Of a DNA stretch of 14,129 bases, positions 1-7,201 are shown in pieces. Location of the stretch: NCBI GenBank assembly GCA_036446835.1, contig JAZFTT010000160.1:1-14129 (forward strand). The letters are read 5' to 3'. Both the position numbers and the translations under genes were made by a program. Source of the DNA: SZUA-217 sp036446835. Its GTDB lineage: Bacteria > Actinomycetota > Acidimicrobiia > Spongiisociales > ZC4RG35. Positions within the stretch are counted from its first letter, which is position 1. The number at the start of each line of letters is the position of its first letter. Below the pieces are notes generated by a model. It was given only the letters and a program-made list of their open reading frames with translations. It was not told the DNA's origin and searched no databases.

Positions 1-281
1 TCGTAAGGGATACCGGCCATCCCCCTTGGCAGCTCGGAAGAAGTCATGTGCCCATGCCGGTGCTCGTGCGCAGAGATGACATGTTCGACTGTCGTGAACC
101 AGTGTGAGTCCACTATCACGATGGTGTCCACATCGAGCCGGCCGAGCACCTCGTCACGGATCCGGATCATGCCAGGCACCAGGCTGATTTCTTTGCCGTC
201 GTTCAGTTCCCGCCGGGCCGTCTCGTCGAACATGATCGTTGGGGCGTGGCTTATCAGGCCCGCACCGACTACTTCACCCAT
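1..281 (-). CDS. hpaD: Homoprotocatechuate 2,3-dioxygenase (class III extradiol), N-terminal part
   Basis: This gene is cut by the left window edge, so only about 93 N-terminal residues are visible. The visible part resembles the HpaD family of the LigB-type extradiol dioxygenases, which open the ring of 3,4-dihydroxyphenylacetate using Fe(II) or Mn(II). Family-like stretches are GLISHAPTIM near the N-terminus (a candidate metal-ligand His at residue 12), VDTIVIVDSHWF (residues 51-62) and TSSELPRGMAGIPY (residues 80-93). The last two line up with the GVDTIIVFDTHW and TSNELP segments I recall from E. coli HpaD. The ATG at 281 is supported by an AGGAG ribosome site 5 bases upstream. It lies 39 bases after the stop of the MarR-type regulator on the same strand, so the two are probably co-transcribed. 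An HpaE-like dehydrogenase next door supports the assignment. Exact substrate within the LigB superfamily remains inferred. Confidence 0.85.
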   Translation of the reverse strand, partial: MGEVVGAGLISHAPTIMFDETARRELNDGKEISLVPGMIRIRDEVLGRLDVDTIVIVDSHWFTTVEHVISAHEHRHGHMTSSELPRGMAGIPY

Positions 282-320
282 TGCCGCTCCTGTAAATCGT
301 TAGGCACCGAACGACCGATG

Positions 321-866
321 CTACCGGGTGTTCTCTCGGCCTGCCACGAGCGCGATGCCGTCGGCGGTGGCCGTCACCAAACGGAGAAGACGAGCCAGCT
401 CATGCTTCTCCTCGATGTCCAGATTCTCGGTTAGCCGTGCCTCGAACTGGTTGAATCGAGGGAACACTGATTCGATGACCTCGAGACCGGGCGGTTCGAG
501 ACGGACAATCACACGACGACCGTCCTCAGGGTGCGTAGCCCGGCCAACCAGACCCGATTTCTCCAGTGTTTGAATCATCCCCGAAAGGGTCCCCTTGGCG
601 AGCCCGCAGTCCGTCGCCAGCTCGCCTGTCTCACGATCACCCCACACCCAGAGAACAAAGAGGATTGTGAACCCTCCCCAGCTCAGACCTGACGGGTCGA
701 GAACCTCGCGCTCCATCCGATTGCGGACGGCGTTGGCCGCTCGATAGATGTTGGACACCGCCAGCAGGGCGTCGAAGTCGAGCGGGCGATCACCGAGACG
801 GGCCCGGATGTCCCTTTCGGCATCGAGCACCACCTCGGGGTCGTAGTCACTGAGTGGCCGTGGCAT
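321..866 (-). CDS. MarR-family transcriptional regulator (HpaR-like position)
   Basis: The 181-residue protein has a MarR winged helix-turn-helix. The recognition-helix region is about residues 84-107 (LATDCGLAKGTLSGMIQTLE), followed by the wing with the family-typical THPEDGRRVIV at 111-121. An N-terminal extension of about 30 residues and the helix DALLAVSNIYRAANAVRNRM make it longer than the usual 140-150 residues. The ATG at 866 has a good ribosome site (AGGAGAAA directly before the start). It is the first gene of a probable two-gene unit with hpaD and is divergent from the hpaE-like gene. The usual inference is that it controls both directions from the 59-base gap in response to an aromatic acid or its CoA or ring-cleavage product. 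No convincing operator palindrome was found in that gap, so the ligand and target are inferred from position only. Confidence 0.85.
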   Translation of the reverse strand: MPRPLSDYDPEVVLDAERDIRARLGDRPLDFDALLAVSNIYRAANAVRNRMEREVLDPSGLSWGGFTILFVLWVWGDRETGELATDCGLAKGTLSGMIQTLEKSGLVGRATHPEDGRRVIVRLEPPGLEVIESVFPRFNQFEARLTENLDIEEKHELARLLRLVTATADGIALVAGRENTR

Positions 867-925
867 TTTCTCCTATCACGAGAAGTAGCAGTTTATCCTT
901 CGCCGACCAACGAATTCGGAACCAG

Positions 926-2389
926 ATGCCATCCTCTCGAGTTGAGATCTCAAACGTCGCTGTATCGCCCGACCACTACATCGGCGGAAAACGCATCTCA
1001 TCCAACCGCACCTTCGAGGTTCGCTCGCCTCTTGACTGGGATTGGAAACTCGCCGACGTCGCCAGGGGAGACGCCATCACCGCCGATGCGGCGATAACCG
1101 CTGCGGTGGACGCCTTCGGGGAATGGTCGGCCCTTGCGCCGGACGAAAGAGCAGCCCATCTCCACCGACTAGCCGACCTCATCGACGAGACAATCGACGA
1201 GCTGGCAACCGTGGAGTGTGCCGATATGGCGATGCTCCTGGAAAGCCTCCAGGCGAGAGTGATCCACCGCGGGGCCGAGAATTTTCGCAACTACGCCGAT
1301 CTGGCCTCCGGATACGAAGGCCGAAAGTGGTCATCCAAGGGCACCGACAACGAGGTCCATCGAATGCCGGCAGGCCCTGCCGTGATCATCACCCCGTGGA
1401 ACGCACCGTGGCTGTTGTCCACCTGGAAGCTGGCGCCGGCACTCGCCGCCGGAAACCCGGTGATCCTCAAGCCCGCCGAGTGGTCTCCCCTATCGGCATC
1501 GATCCTGGCCGATCTTGCCGAACGCGCCTATTTGCCTCCGGGTGTCCTCAACATCGTGCAGGGGATCGGCGAAGAGGTTGGCGCTGCTCTGGTCGGTGAT
1601 CGACGTGTGCGTCGAATCTCTTTCACCGGGTCTCCGGAGACGGCACGCCATATCGGTGTAGCAGCCGCCAGGAACATCGTTCCTTTCACCGCGGAGCTTG
1701 GGGGGAAGGGTCCGCTTCTGGTGTTTGGCGATGCTGACATCGAAGCTGCCGCCAAGAAGGCAGCAGGACAGTTCGATGATTCCGGCCAGGTTTGTCTGGC
1801 AGGCACGCGTCTGCTCGTCGAAGCATCCATCTCGTCCGACTTTCTCGAGCTTTTCAACCGCTACACCGACGAGCACGTCTTCGGGGACAGCCGCAACCCT
1901 TCGACCACCATCTCGCCAATGATCCATCCCGACCATCTCGACCGGGTCGCCAACTTCGTAGACCGCGCTCGAGAGGCCGGGGACACCGTCGTTCGAGGTG
2001 GGGAACGATGGAAACAAGACGGCCTCTGGTACGAGCCGACCCTCATCCGACCGAAGTCGAACTACTCCGAAGTCGTCCAGCGCGAGGTGTTCGGACCGGT
2101 CCTCACCTATCAGACGTTCCGCGATGAGGCCGAGGCGATCGATCTCGCCAATTCGACCGAGTATGGCCTCTCCGGAATCGTCTACACCGGTTCGGAGGAG
2201 CGCGCCCACCGGGTGGGCAGAAGCATCAGGGCCGGCACGGTCTGGGTGAACACATTCCTGGTACGGGACCTAACCGCGCCTTTTGGTGGTTGCGGGATCT
2301 CCGGTATCGGCCGCGAGGGCGGCGACTATGCCCTCGACTTCCACTCCGATCTCAAGACACTTCAAATCAGCGAAGGTTCTGTCTGCTAG
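926..2389 (+). CDS. hpaE: 5-carboxymethyl-2-hydroxymuconate semialdehyde dehydrogenase-like aldehyde dehydrogenase
   Basis: A 487-residue NAD(P)-dependent aldehyde dehydrogenase. All catalytic features are visible: the Asn of PWN (Asn159), Lys182 in the LKPAEWSP cofactor motif, Glu257 in ELGGK, and the nucleophile Cys290 in GQVCLAGTR. The C-terminus (VNTFLVRDLTAPFGG, then SGIGREGGDYALDF) matches the pattern of HpaE/XylG-type enzymes that oxidise the semialdehyde made by extradiol cleavage. The neighbouring divergent hpaD makes homoprotocatechuate breakdown the likely pathway. The frame is open back to 854, but that start would overlap the regulator's first codons. The ATG at 926 puts the family-typical YIGGK segment at residues 18-22, the usual place, so it is preferred, although the ribosome site before it is weak. 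The stop TAG shares its bases with the stop of the convergent antiporter gene. Confidence 0.88.
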   Translation: MPSSRVEISNVAVSPDHYIGGKRISSNRTFEVRSPLDWDWKLADVARGDAITADAAITAAVDAFGEWSALAPDERAAHLHRLADLIDETIDELATVECADMAMLLESLQARVIHRGAENFRNYADLASGYEGRKWSSKGTDNEVHRMPAGPAVIITPWNAPWLLSTWKLAPALAAGNPVILKPAEWSPLSASILADLAERAYLPPGVLNIVQGIGEEVGAALVGDRRVRRISFTGSPETARHIGVAAARNIVPFTAELGGKGPLLVFGDADIEAAAKKAAGQFDDSGQVCLAGTRLLVEASISSDFLELFNRYTDEHVFGDSRNPSTTISPMIHPDHLDRVANFVDRAREAGDTVVRGGERWKQDGLWYEPTLIRPKSNYSEVVQREVFGPVLTYQTFRDEAEAIDLANSTEYGLSGIVYTGSEERAHRVGRSIRAGTVWVNTFLVRDLTAPFGGCGISGIGREGGDYALDFHSDLKTLQISEGSVC

Positions 2390-3636
2390 CGAGTCGGATG
2401 ATCGAAGGCCTCTCCCATCTCGGGCATCTCCTGCTGTTGTTTCCTCTCGATCCTCCTGGCCAGCAAATTCGATGCCGGCATTGCGGTCAACCCGTGCAGA
2501 AACACCGACAGCGCGACGGTCAGAAACGTGATGTCGGCGACCACCGGAGGGATATCCGCCATCTCCGCAAACACCACGAGGAGGAACACGGCGGTTGCCA
2601 GCCCTCGCGGTCCGAACCAGCCGAAGAACAACGCAGTCGAAGGCAGAAGATTCTCTCCTAGGAGCGAGAGCCAGATCGCTATCGGACGGACCACGAAAAG
2701 GGCGATGAGTGAAACCGCCCACGCCTCCCATGACACGCCGTTGGTAAAAAGCCCAGAGATTGGGCCAGCACCGAGAAAGACAAACGCTATCAGAACGAGG
2801 GCTCGACCTTCGGTGTCGGCAAACTCGTACAGGTACTCGCACTTGGGTCGCACCTGGGCACCCAAGACGGCACCGGCAACGAAGGCAGCAACAAACCCAC
2901 TGCCCCCGAGAATCTGGACCGCGGCGAATGTTCCCAGTGCGAGAGCCACCGCTGCGATCTTCTGATGAAGCCCATCCATCCACCCACGCTGAGTAGCGCG
3001 GCTGATCGCCCATGCCCCGGCGAATCCGAGCACCGCCCCCCCGGCCACTCCTATACCTACCTGTCTGGTGACAAGAAGCACCGACGAGGACATCGACCTG
3101 CCGGCCTCCGACTCGATGAGACCCATGGCGATGAACAGCGCAGGTAGGGCAAGACCATCGTTCAACCCCGATTCGATGTTCAAGGTTTGACGAACCCTCA
3201 CCGGCAACACCTCAGACTCCAACACCGGCTCGGCAAGGGCAGCATCGGTTGGCGCCAGAATCACACCCAGCAAGAGTGCCGCGCCAAGCGGTAACGCCAG
3301 GATCCAACCGGATACGACCGCACCCAGGATCATCGCCAGCGGAAGACCGATCAAAAGCATTCTGGCCGGCCATCGGTATTGCTTTCGGATGTGAGCGATG
3401 TCGATTCGGGCTGCGTCTGTGAAAAGAACCAAGACGAGTGCCAACTCGAAAAAGATCAACGCCGCCGGACTCCTTATGTCAATTGGATTGCCGATGAGAA
3501 GCGCGATGAGAATCCCGATTACCACGGCCACCAAGGGCTCCGTCATCGAGAGTCTGGACAGACGCCCCGACACGGCGACGATTGCAAAGACAGCGGCAGA
3601 GAGGACGAGAACGATTGTCTCTATTGTCGATTCCAT
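2386..3636 (-). CDS. CPA1-family Na+/H+ (or K+/H+) antiporter, NhaP-like
   Basis: The 416-residue protein is mostly hydrophobic, with about 11-13 membrane segments, and ends in a short charged cytoplasmic tail (RRIERKQQQEMPEMGE). It carries the CPA1 hallmarks: TD at 130-131 in the crossover region (LAPTDAALAEPV), the Asn-Asp ion-binding pair at 159-160 in ESGLNDG, and an Arg in FGPRGLA (about residue 344). It should exchange monovalent cations for protons across the cytoplasmic membrane. The ATG at 3636 comes 3 bases after the stop of the acetoacetate-decarboxylase-like gene. Only a weak ribosome site (AGAGA) precedes it, so it is probably translated by coupling as the last gene of the operon. 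It lacks the long C-terminal regulatory domain of larger NhaP types. The transported ion cannot be read from sequence. Confidence 0.88.
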   Translation of the reverse strand: MESTIETIVLVLSAAVFAIVAVSGRLSRLSMTEPLVAVVIGILIALLIGNPIDIRSPAALIFFELALVLVLFTDAARIDIAHIRKQYRWPARMLLIGLPLAMILGAVVSGWILALPLGAALLLGVILAPTDAALAEPVLESEVLPVRVRQTLNIESGLNDGLALPALFIAMGLIESEAGRSMSSSVLLVTRQVGIGVAGGAVLGFAGAWAISRATQRGWMDGLHQKIAAVALALGTFAAVQILGGSGFVAAFVAGAVLGAQVRPKCEYLYEFADTEGRALVLIAFVFLGAGPISGLFTNGVSWEAWAVSLIALFVVRPIAIWLSLLGENLLPSTALFFGWFGPRGLATAVFLLVVFAEMADIPPVVADITFLTVALSVFLHGLTAMPASNLLARRIERKQQQEMPEMGEAFDHPTR

Positions 3637-3639
3637 TCT

Positions 3640-4440
3640 CTAGTCAGCTCGATCTGTGTCGCGCAGCAGAGTGGTCCCCCCCTTCCACGACACACCCACA
3701 CGGTGGTAGTAGCCACCGATCATCTCCAGCGGTTCGAGGAGAGACAACTCCTCGGTAGGAGACTCGTAGATCTCGATCTCGGCCTCACCGGCCCAAACGT
3801 CCGCTATTTCGCCGTCGTAGCCGCTCATCGTCACCAACTCGTCCATCGAGGCGGTGCCGTCTGACTCGATCGCCGGCCAGTATCGGTTGTGCAGCATCGG
3901 ATGACCGTTGACGAACCCGGGTGACGACCCGGTCTCGGTGAGGTTGATCCTTATCTCCGCGATTCGCCGGCTGGCCGCAGCCAGCGTCGCACCGAACTGG
4001 CCGCCGGCCTCCAGACGAGGCCCGGCCCTCCCGATGGTGATCGGCCTCGTCATCCAGATGTCTCCCAGCTTCTTTGGATACCCCTGGTGATAGCCACGGA
4101 CAAGAGCGAAATCCTTGTCGACCCATATGTAAGGGCATCGACTCCACGACTCACCCTCCCACTCACAACGGATGACCGCGAAGACCTCCTTGTACTGGCT
4201 TCGCACCGGATCGAGAGTCTCCTCCAAGGTGTCACCCGAGCTCTGCCAATCGGCCCAGATCAGCGCTACTGCGCCGGGGTCATCACCGGCCAGCGTGGCA
4301 CCTTCGGGCAGCAACTCGGCGACACGCTCCGGGTGGGTGCGGTACTCCACTGTCAGCATCTCCCCCGAGTAGTGCCAGGGGGGTTGGGGAATCAGCGACG
4401 ACCTGCCGGATGGAGTCCTGGGAAAGAGAAATCCGGCCAT
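3640..4440 (-). CDS. Acetoacetate decarboxylase-family protein
   Basis: A 266-residue protein of the acetoacetate decarboxylase fold. Two stretches match the Clostridium enzyme: YRTHPERVAELLPE (33-46), which carries the conserved Arg of the active-site region, and YPKKLG (121-126), which contains the Schiff-base Lys (123) and its pKa-lowering neighbour Lys124. The segment before YPKK reads VRGYHQG rather than the classical GREL-type sequence. It may therefore belong to one of the divergent ADC-like subfamilies that carry out other Schiff-base chemistry on 2-oxo or 3-oxo acids. The frame extends upstream to 4503, but the ATG at 4438-4440 overlaps the stop of the glutamine-synthetase-like gene as TGATG, the hallmark of coupled translation, and is preferred. 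It is the middle gene of the leftward operon. The substrate is unknown. Confidence 0.85.
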   Translation of the reverse strand: MAGFLFPRTPSGRSSLIPQPPWHYSGEMLTVEYRTHPERVAELLPEGATLAGDDPGAVALIWADWQSSGDTLEETLDPVRSQYKEVFAVIRCEWEGESWSRCPYIWVDKDFALVRGYHQGYPKKLGDIWMTRPITIGRAGPRLEAGGQFGATLAAASRRIAEIRINLTETGSSPGFVNGHPMLHNRYWPAIESDGTASMDELVTMSGYDGEIADVWAGEAEIEIYESPTEELSLLEPLEMIGGYYHRVGVSWKGGTTLLRDTDRAD

Positions 4441-5726
4441 CAGAGAAAGGGCAGGTACTCGGACATCTCCCAGTCCGTGGTCCACTTCTGATAGCGGTGC
4501 CACTCGGCGCGCTTGACCGTCACAAACCCGTCGATGTATGCGGGACTGAACGCCTCGGTGTAATCGGTGTCGTCCTCGAGGGCGTTCAGGGCCTCTTTGA
4601 GAGATGCCGGGGGGATGACGTCCGTTGAAGCGTTCTCTATGCAGTCGAGTGTCTCGACGGGTGGAAGCTCATAGCCTTTCTCGTATCCAAGAAGGGCGGC
4701 GGTCAACACCGCGGCCAACCCTTGGTGCGGAGCAACGGAGCCGTCGGCCAATCTGTGCTCGAGCCTTGTGCCCTGACCACGAGCGGGCGGCACACGGACT
4801 GTCACCCCGCGATGGTCGTAGCCCCAGTTGGCCCAGTAGCCACAGAGCGACCCTGGCTGAAGACGCTTGTAGGCGTTGACCGTCGGAGCGAGCAGTGCGG
4901 TCATGCCCACATGATGGTGAAGCATCCCGGCTATCGAGGACCGGGCTATCTCGCTGAGCCCGTCATCGGCGCTGTCGTCGTAGAGGACGTTCGCCCCGCT
5001 CTCGTCGTTGAAAGATAGGTTGATGTGGAACCCCGAGCCACCCCGATCGTTGATCGGCTTTCCCATGAAGGTCAGCAAGAGACCTCGCCCGGCCGCAATC
5101 TCTTTGGCCATGACCTTGAACAGAAAGGCGTCATCGGCAGCGCGGAGAGCGTCGGTGTAGGCCAGTGTCAACTCGAACTGGCCGTTGTCGTATTCGCTGT
5201 TCACCGATTCGAGCGGAAGACCGATCTTCCTCGCCATGGCCATGATCTCGTCGATGGTGCCCGTCGAGTCCACCGCCATCCCCGTTCCGTACACATACGC
5301 ACCGGGACTGGTGATCGGGCGCCAGCCCCCTTCGCTGTCCGGCTCGAAGAGAAACGCCTCGAGCTCGATCCCGACCATCGGAGTAAGCCCATGGGCCTTC
5401 CATTTCTCGATGGTGTCCTTGAGGACGTTGCGCGGCGCCAAAGAAACGGGAACACCCAGACGTGTGATGTCCGGGATAACCACATGTGTGCCTTCCTGCC
5501 AGCTCGGCCGGACATCACTTCCGTCGAAATTGGCGTCGCAGTCCGGGAGGCCCTCCATCATGAGTCCGCCATCGTGTGGCGTCATCACCCGGTCGAAACC
5601 GAGAGTGAACAGGGAAATGGCGTGGGCCGTGCCTGACTCTGCCTTGTCCGGAGTCAAGTACTTACCGCGGGCCAGCCCGAGATGGTCGGGCCACAGCAGT
5701 CTGAGTCGTTCGAATTCGATGCTCAC
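4440..5726 (-). CDS. Glutamine synthetase-like gamma-glutamyl amine ligase
   Basis: The 428-residue protein belongs to the glutamine synthetase superfamily and resembles the PuuA/GlnA3/gamma-glutamylamide synthetase branch more than biosynthetic GlnA. Visible active-site elements are IELEAF (Glu121, Glu123), EYDNGQFE (Glu178, Glu185), GSGFH (His234), NAYKRL (Arg288), VRVP (Arg311) and RLEHR (321-325). The flap region reads PGSLCGYWANWGYDHR where true glutamine synthetases have the LVPGYEAP-type loop with its ammonium-binding Glu, and the usual NPY is APH. Both changes fit an amine rather than ammonia as acceptor. The reaction would be ATP + glutamate + amine giving a gamma-glutamyl amide. The start is GTG at 5726 with AGGAG 4 bases upstream. 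It is the first gene of the operon with the ADC-like gene and the antiporter, and is divergent from an aromatic-type decarboxylase that could supply the amine. The substrate is inferred. Confidence 0.85.
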   Translation of the reverse strand: MSIEFERLRLLWPDHLGLARGKYLTPDKAESGTAHAISLFTLGFDRVMTPHDGGLMMEGLPDCDANFDGSDVRPSWQEGTHVVIPDITRLGVPVSLAPRNVLKDTIEKWKAHGLTPMVGIELEAFLFEPDSEGGWRPITSPGAYVYGTGMAVDSTGTIDEIMAMARKIGLPLESVNSEYDNGQFELTLAYTDALRAADDAFLFKVMAKEIAAGRGLLLTFMGKPINDRGGSGFHINLSFNDESGANVLYDDSADDGLSEIARSSIAGMLHHHVGMTALLAPTVNAYKRLQPGSLCGYWANWGYDHRGVTVRVPPARGQGTRLEHRLADGSVAPHQGLAAVLTAALLGYEKGYELPPVETLDCIENASTDVIPPASLKEALNALEDDTDYTEAFSPAYIDGFVTVKRAEWHRYQKWTTDWEMSEYLPFL

Positions 5727-5807
5727 ATCTCTCCTGGTCTGGCCGGAGCGTAGATGGGCCCACCGTCGATGCGCAGAGCAAGACTAAGACGATTACCTTG
5801 AACATCG
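5727..5807. promoter_or_regulatory. Divergent promoter region, ligase operon / PLP decarboxylase
   Basis: This 81-base gap must hold the promoters of both the leftward operon and the rightward decarboxylase gene. Rightward, a TACCTT (TANNNT-type -10) at 5794-5799 stands 8 bases before the ATG, so the transcript would begin almost at the start codon. That agrees with the absence of a ribosome site. Leftward, TACGCT is a possible -10 about 20 bases before the GTG, leaving room for the AGGAG site. No good -35 element was found for either. The calls are weak and based on inspection alone. Confidence 0.35.
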
Positions 5808-7187
5808 ATGAGCAGCCACCTCGAACCGGACCGGGAGACCAGAGACGACCTGACCAGCCAGGTCGTCTCCTATCTCGCCGATTGGTATGACAGAGCCTCC
5901 GATATGGAGGCGTGGGGAGTGGATCTCGACCTCGAAACCCTGGAGGAATTGCGCCGGGCCCCCATAGAGGAAGGCCGTGACCTGGATTCGATTCTTTCCG
6001 ATCTGACCGTTGCCGGAAGGGCGGGGATCTATCACCCGTCCGGTGGCCACATGTCCTATATCCCCAACGCGGGGATGTACACCGCAGCCCTCGCCGAGTT
6101 CTTGGCTGCGGGTCTCAATCGGTACACGGGCGTGGCCGTAGCGGCGCCCGGGTTTGCCGCGATCGAACTTGGGGTGATCGAGTGGTTCACCTCGATCTTC
6201 GAACTGGGCCCCGACTCGGCAGGCCTGCTGTTGTCGGGTGGGTCGATGGCCAATCTCACCGGAATAGTCACTGCACGCACCGCGATGCTGGGTAACGACT
6301 TCACCAGCGGAGTTCTCTACGCGACACCCCACACCCACCACTCCGCTGCCAAGGCGGCCCGTCTCGCGGGATTTCGCTCGGACCAGATAGTGACGGTGGA
6401 AGTCGACCACGACCTGCGGATGGACATCAACAGGCTGAACGAGCGCATTGTCTCGGACCGAGGCGATGGCAAAACGCCGTTTCTTGTCATCGCCTCGGCC
6501 GGAAGCACCGACACCGGGACAGTCGACTCCCTGGACGACCTTGGCCACCTCACATCGTCTGAGGGCATGTGGTTGCACATTGATGCCGCCTACGGAGGGT
6601 TTTTTCAACTCACCGAAAGGGGGAAGCGAACGCTGCACGGGATCGAACGAGCCGACTCGCTCGCCCTGGACCCGCACAAGGGGTTGTCGATACCCTTTGG
6701 TGTCGGAGCACTGTTGGTTCGTGATGAATCTGCTCTGGTCGACGCTCACGAGGGCCGCGGTGCATATCTACGGGACGAGGACAGTTTCATGGGACTACGC
6801 GACATCTCGTCATTGGGCCCCGAGCTGAGCAGACCGTTCCGCGGGTTGTCGGTGTGGCTGCCCCTGCAACTTCACGGCGTTGCTCCGTTCCGGGAGGCTC
6901 TCGATTCCAGCCTCGACCTCGCCGAGCACGCCCACCAGCGTCTGAGCACGATCGAGGGCATCGACGCCAGGTGGACGCCCGATCTTTCGGTGGTCGCTTT
7001 CATGTTCGACGACGACGAGGCGGGCCGCTCTGCGTGGGATGCGGTCAATACCGACCGCACCGTCCATCTCAGCCCGACGATCATCGATGACCGATTCGTT
7101 CTTCGATTCGCCATCCTCAACCGGCGATCGACAGTCGAGCACGTCGACCACGCCATCGACATCATCGAAAAGACACTGATCGGGTAG
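5808..7187 (+). CDS. Group II PLP-dependent decarboxylase (aromatic-L-amino-acid decarboxylase type)
   Basis: A 459-residue fold-type I PLP enzyme of the AADC/tyrosine/DOPA decarboxylase family. The PLP Lys is Lys291 in LDPHKGL, the Asp that contacts the pyridine nitrogen is Asp259 in HIDAAYGG, and the stacking His is probably His178 in PHTHHSAAKA. The substrate-loop region near the N-terminus (HPSGGHMSYIPN) is also family-like. Such enzymes usually remove CO2 from aromatic amino acids to give amines. By eye the flexible-loop Tyr (human AADC Tyr332) falls at an Ile of RDISS (about residue 333) just before ELSRPFRGL, so the catalytic outcome is not certain. The ATG at 5808 has no ribosome site and may be leaderless. 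It is divergent from the gamma-glutamyl ligase operon. The stop is 14 bases from the stop of the convergent HNH gene. Confidence 0.85.
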   Translation: MSSHLEPDRETRDDLTSQVVSYLADWYDRASDMEAWGVDLDLETLEELRRAPIEEGRDLDSILSDLTVAGRAGIYHPSGGHMSYIPNAGMYTAALAEFLAAGLNRYTGVAVAAPGFAAIELGVIEWFTSIFELGPDSAGLLLSGGSMANLTGIVTARTAMLGNDFTSGVLYATPHTHHSAAKAARLAGFRSDQIVTVEVDHDLRMDINRLNERIVSDRGDGKTPFLVIASAGSTDTGTVDSLDDLGHLTSSEGMWLHIDAAYGGFFQLTERGKRTLHGIERADSLALDPHKGLSIPFGVGALLVRDESALVDAHEGRGAYLRDEDSFMGLRDISSLGPELSRPFRGLSVWLPLQLHGVAPFREALDSSLDLAEHAHQRLSTIEGIDARWTPDLSVVAFMFDDDEAGRSAWDAVNTDRTVHLSPTIIDDRFVLRFAILNRRSTVEHVDHAIDIIEKTLIG

Positions 7188-7201
7188 TTGAAGGTGGATA
7201 G

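Noticed and set aside
226..240. Possible second SOS box (TCGAACATGATCG)
   Set aside because: Only the left half-site is present. The right half GTTCGA is missing, and it lies within hpaD coding sequence.
867..925. MarR operator palindrome between the regulator and the hpaE-like gene
   Set aside because: Only short imperfect matches (CGAGAAG and CTTCG) were seen, which is not enough to call an operator.
1490..2209. Long open frame antisense to the aldehyde dehydrogenase
   Set aside because: The translation has no recognisable domain, and the opposite strand encodes a clear ALDH. It is a high-GC shadow frame.
2270..3013. 247-residue open frame overlapping the antiporter and ALDH ends
   Set aside because: It is Arg/Gly-rich with no domain and is out of frame with the well-supported antiporter.
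4441..4503. Longer ADC-like protein from 4503
   Set aside because: This would overlap the ligase gene by 64 bases. The TGATG stop/start overlap gives a standard start.
4440..5726. Biosynthetic glutamine synthetase GlnA
   Set aside because: The flap Glu loop and the NPY segment are replaced. The overall pattern fits the gamma-glutamyl amine ligase branch.
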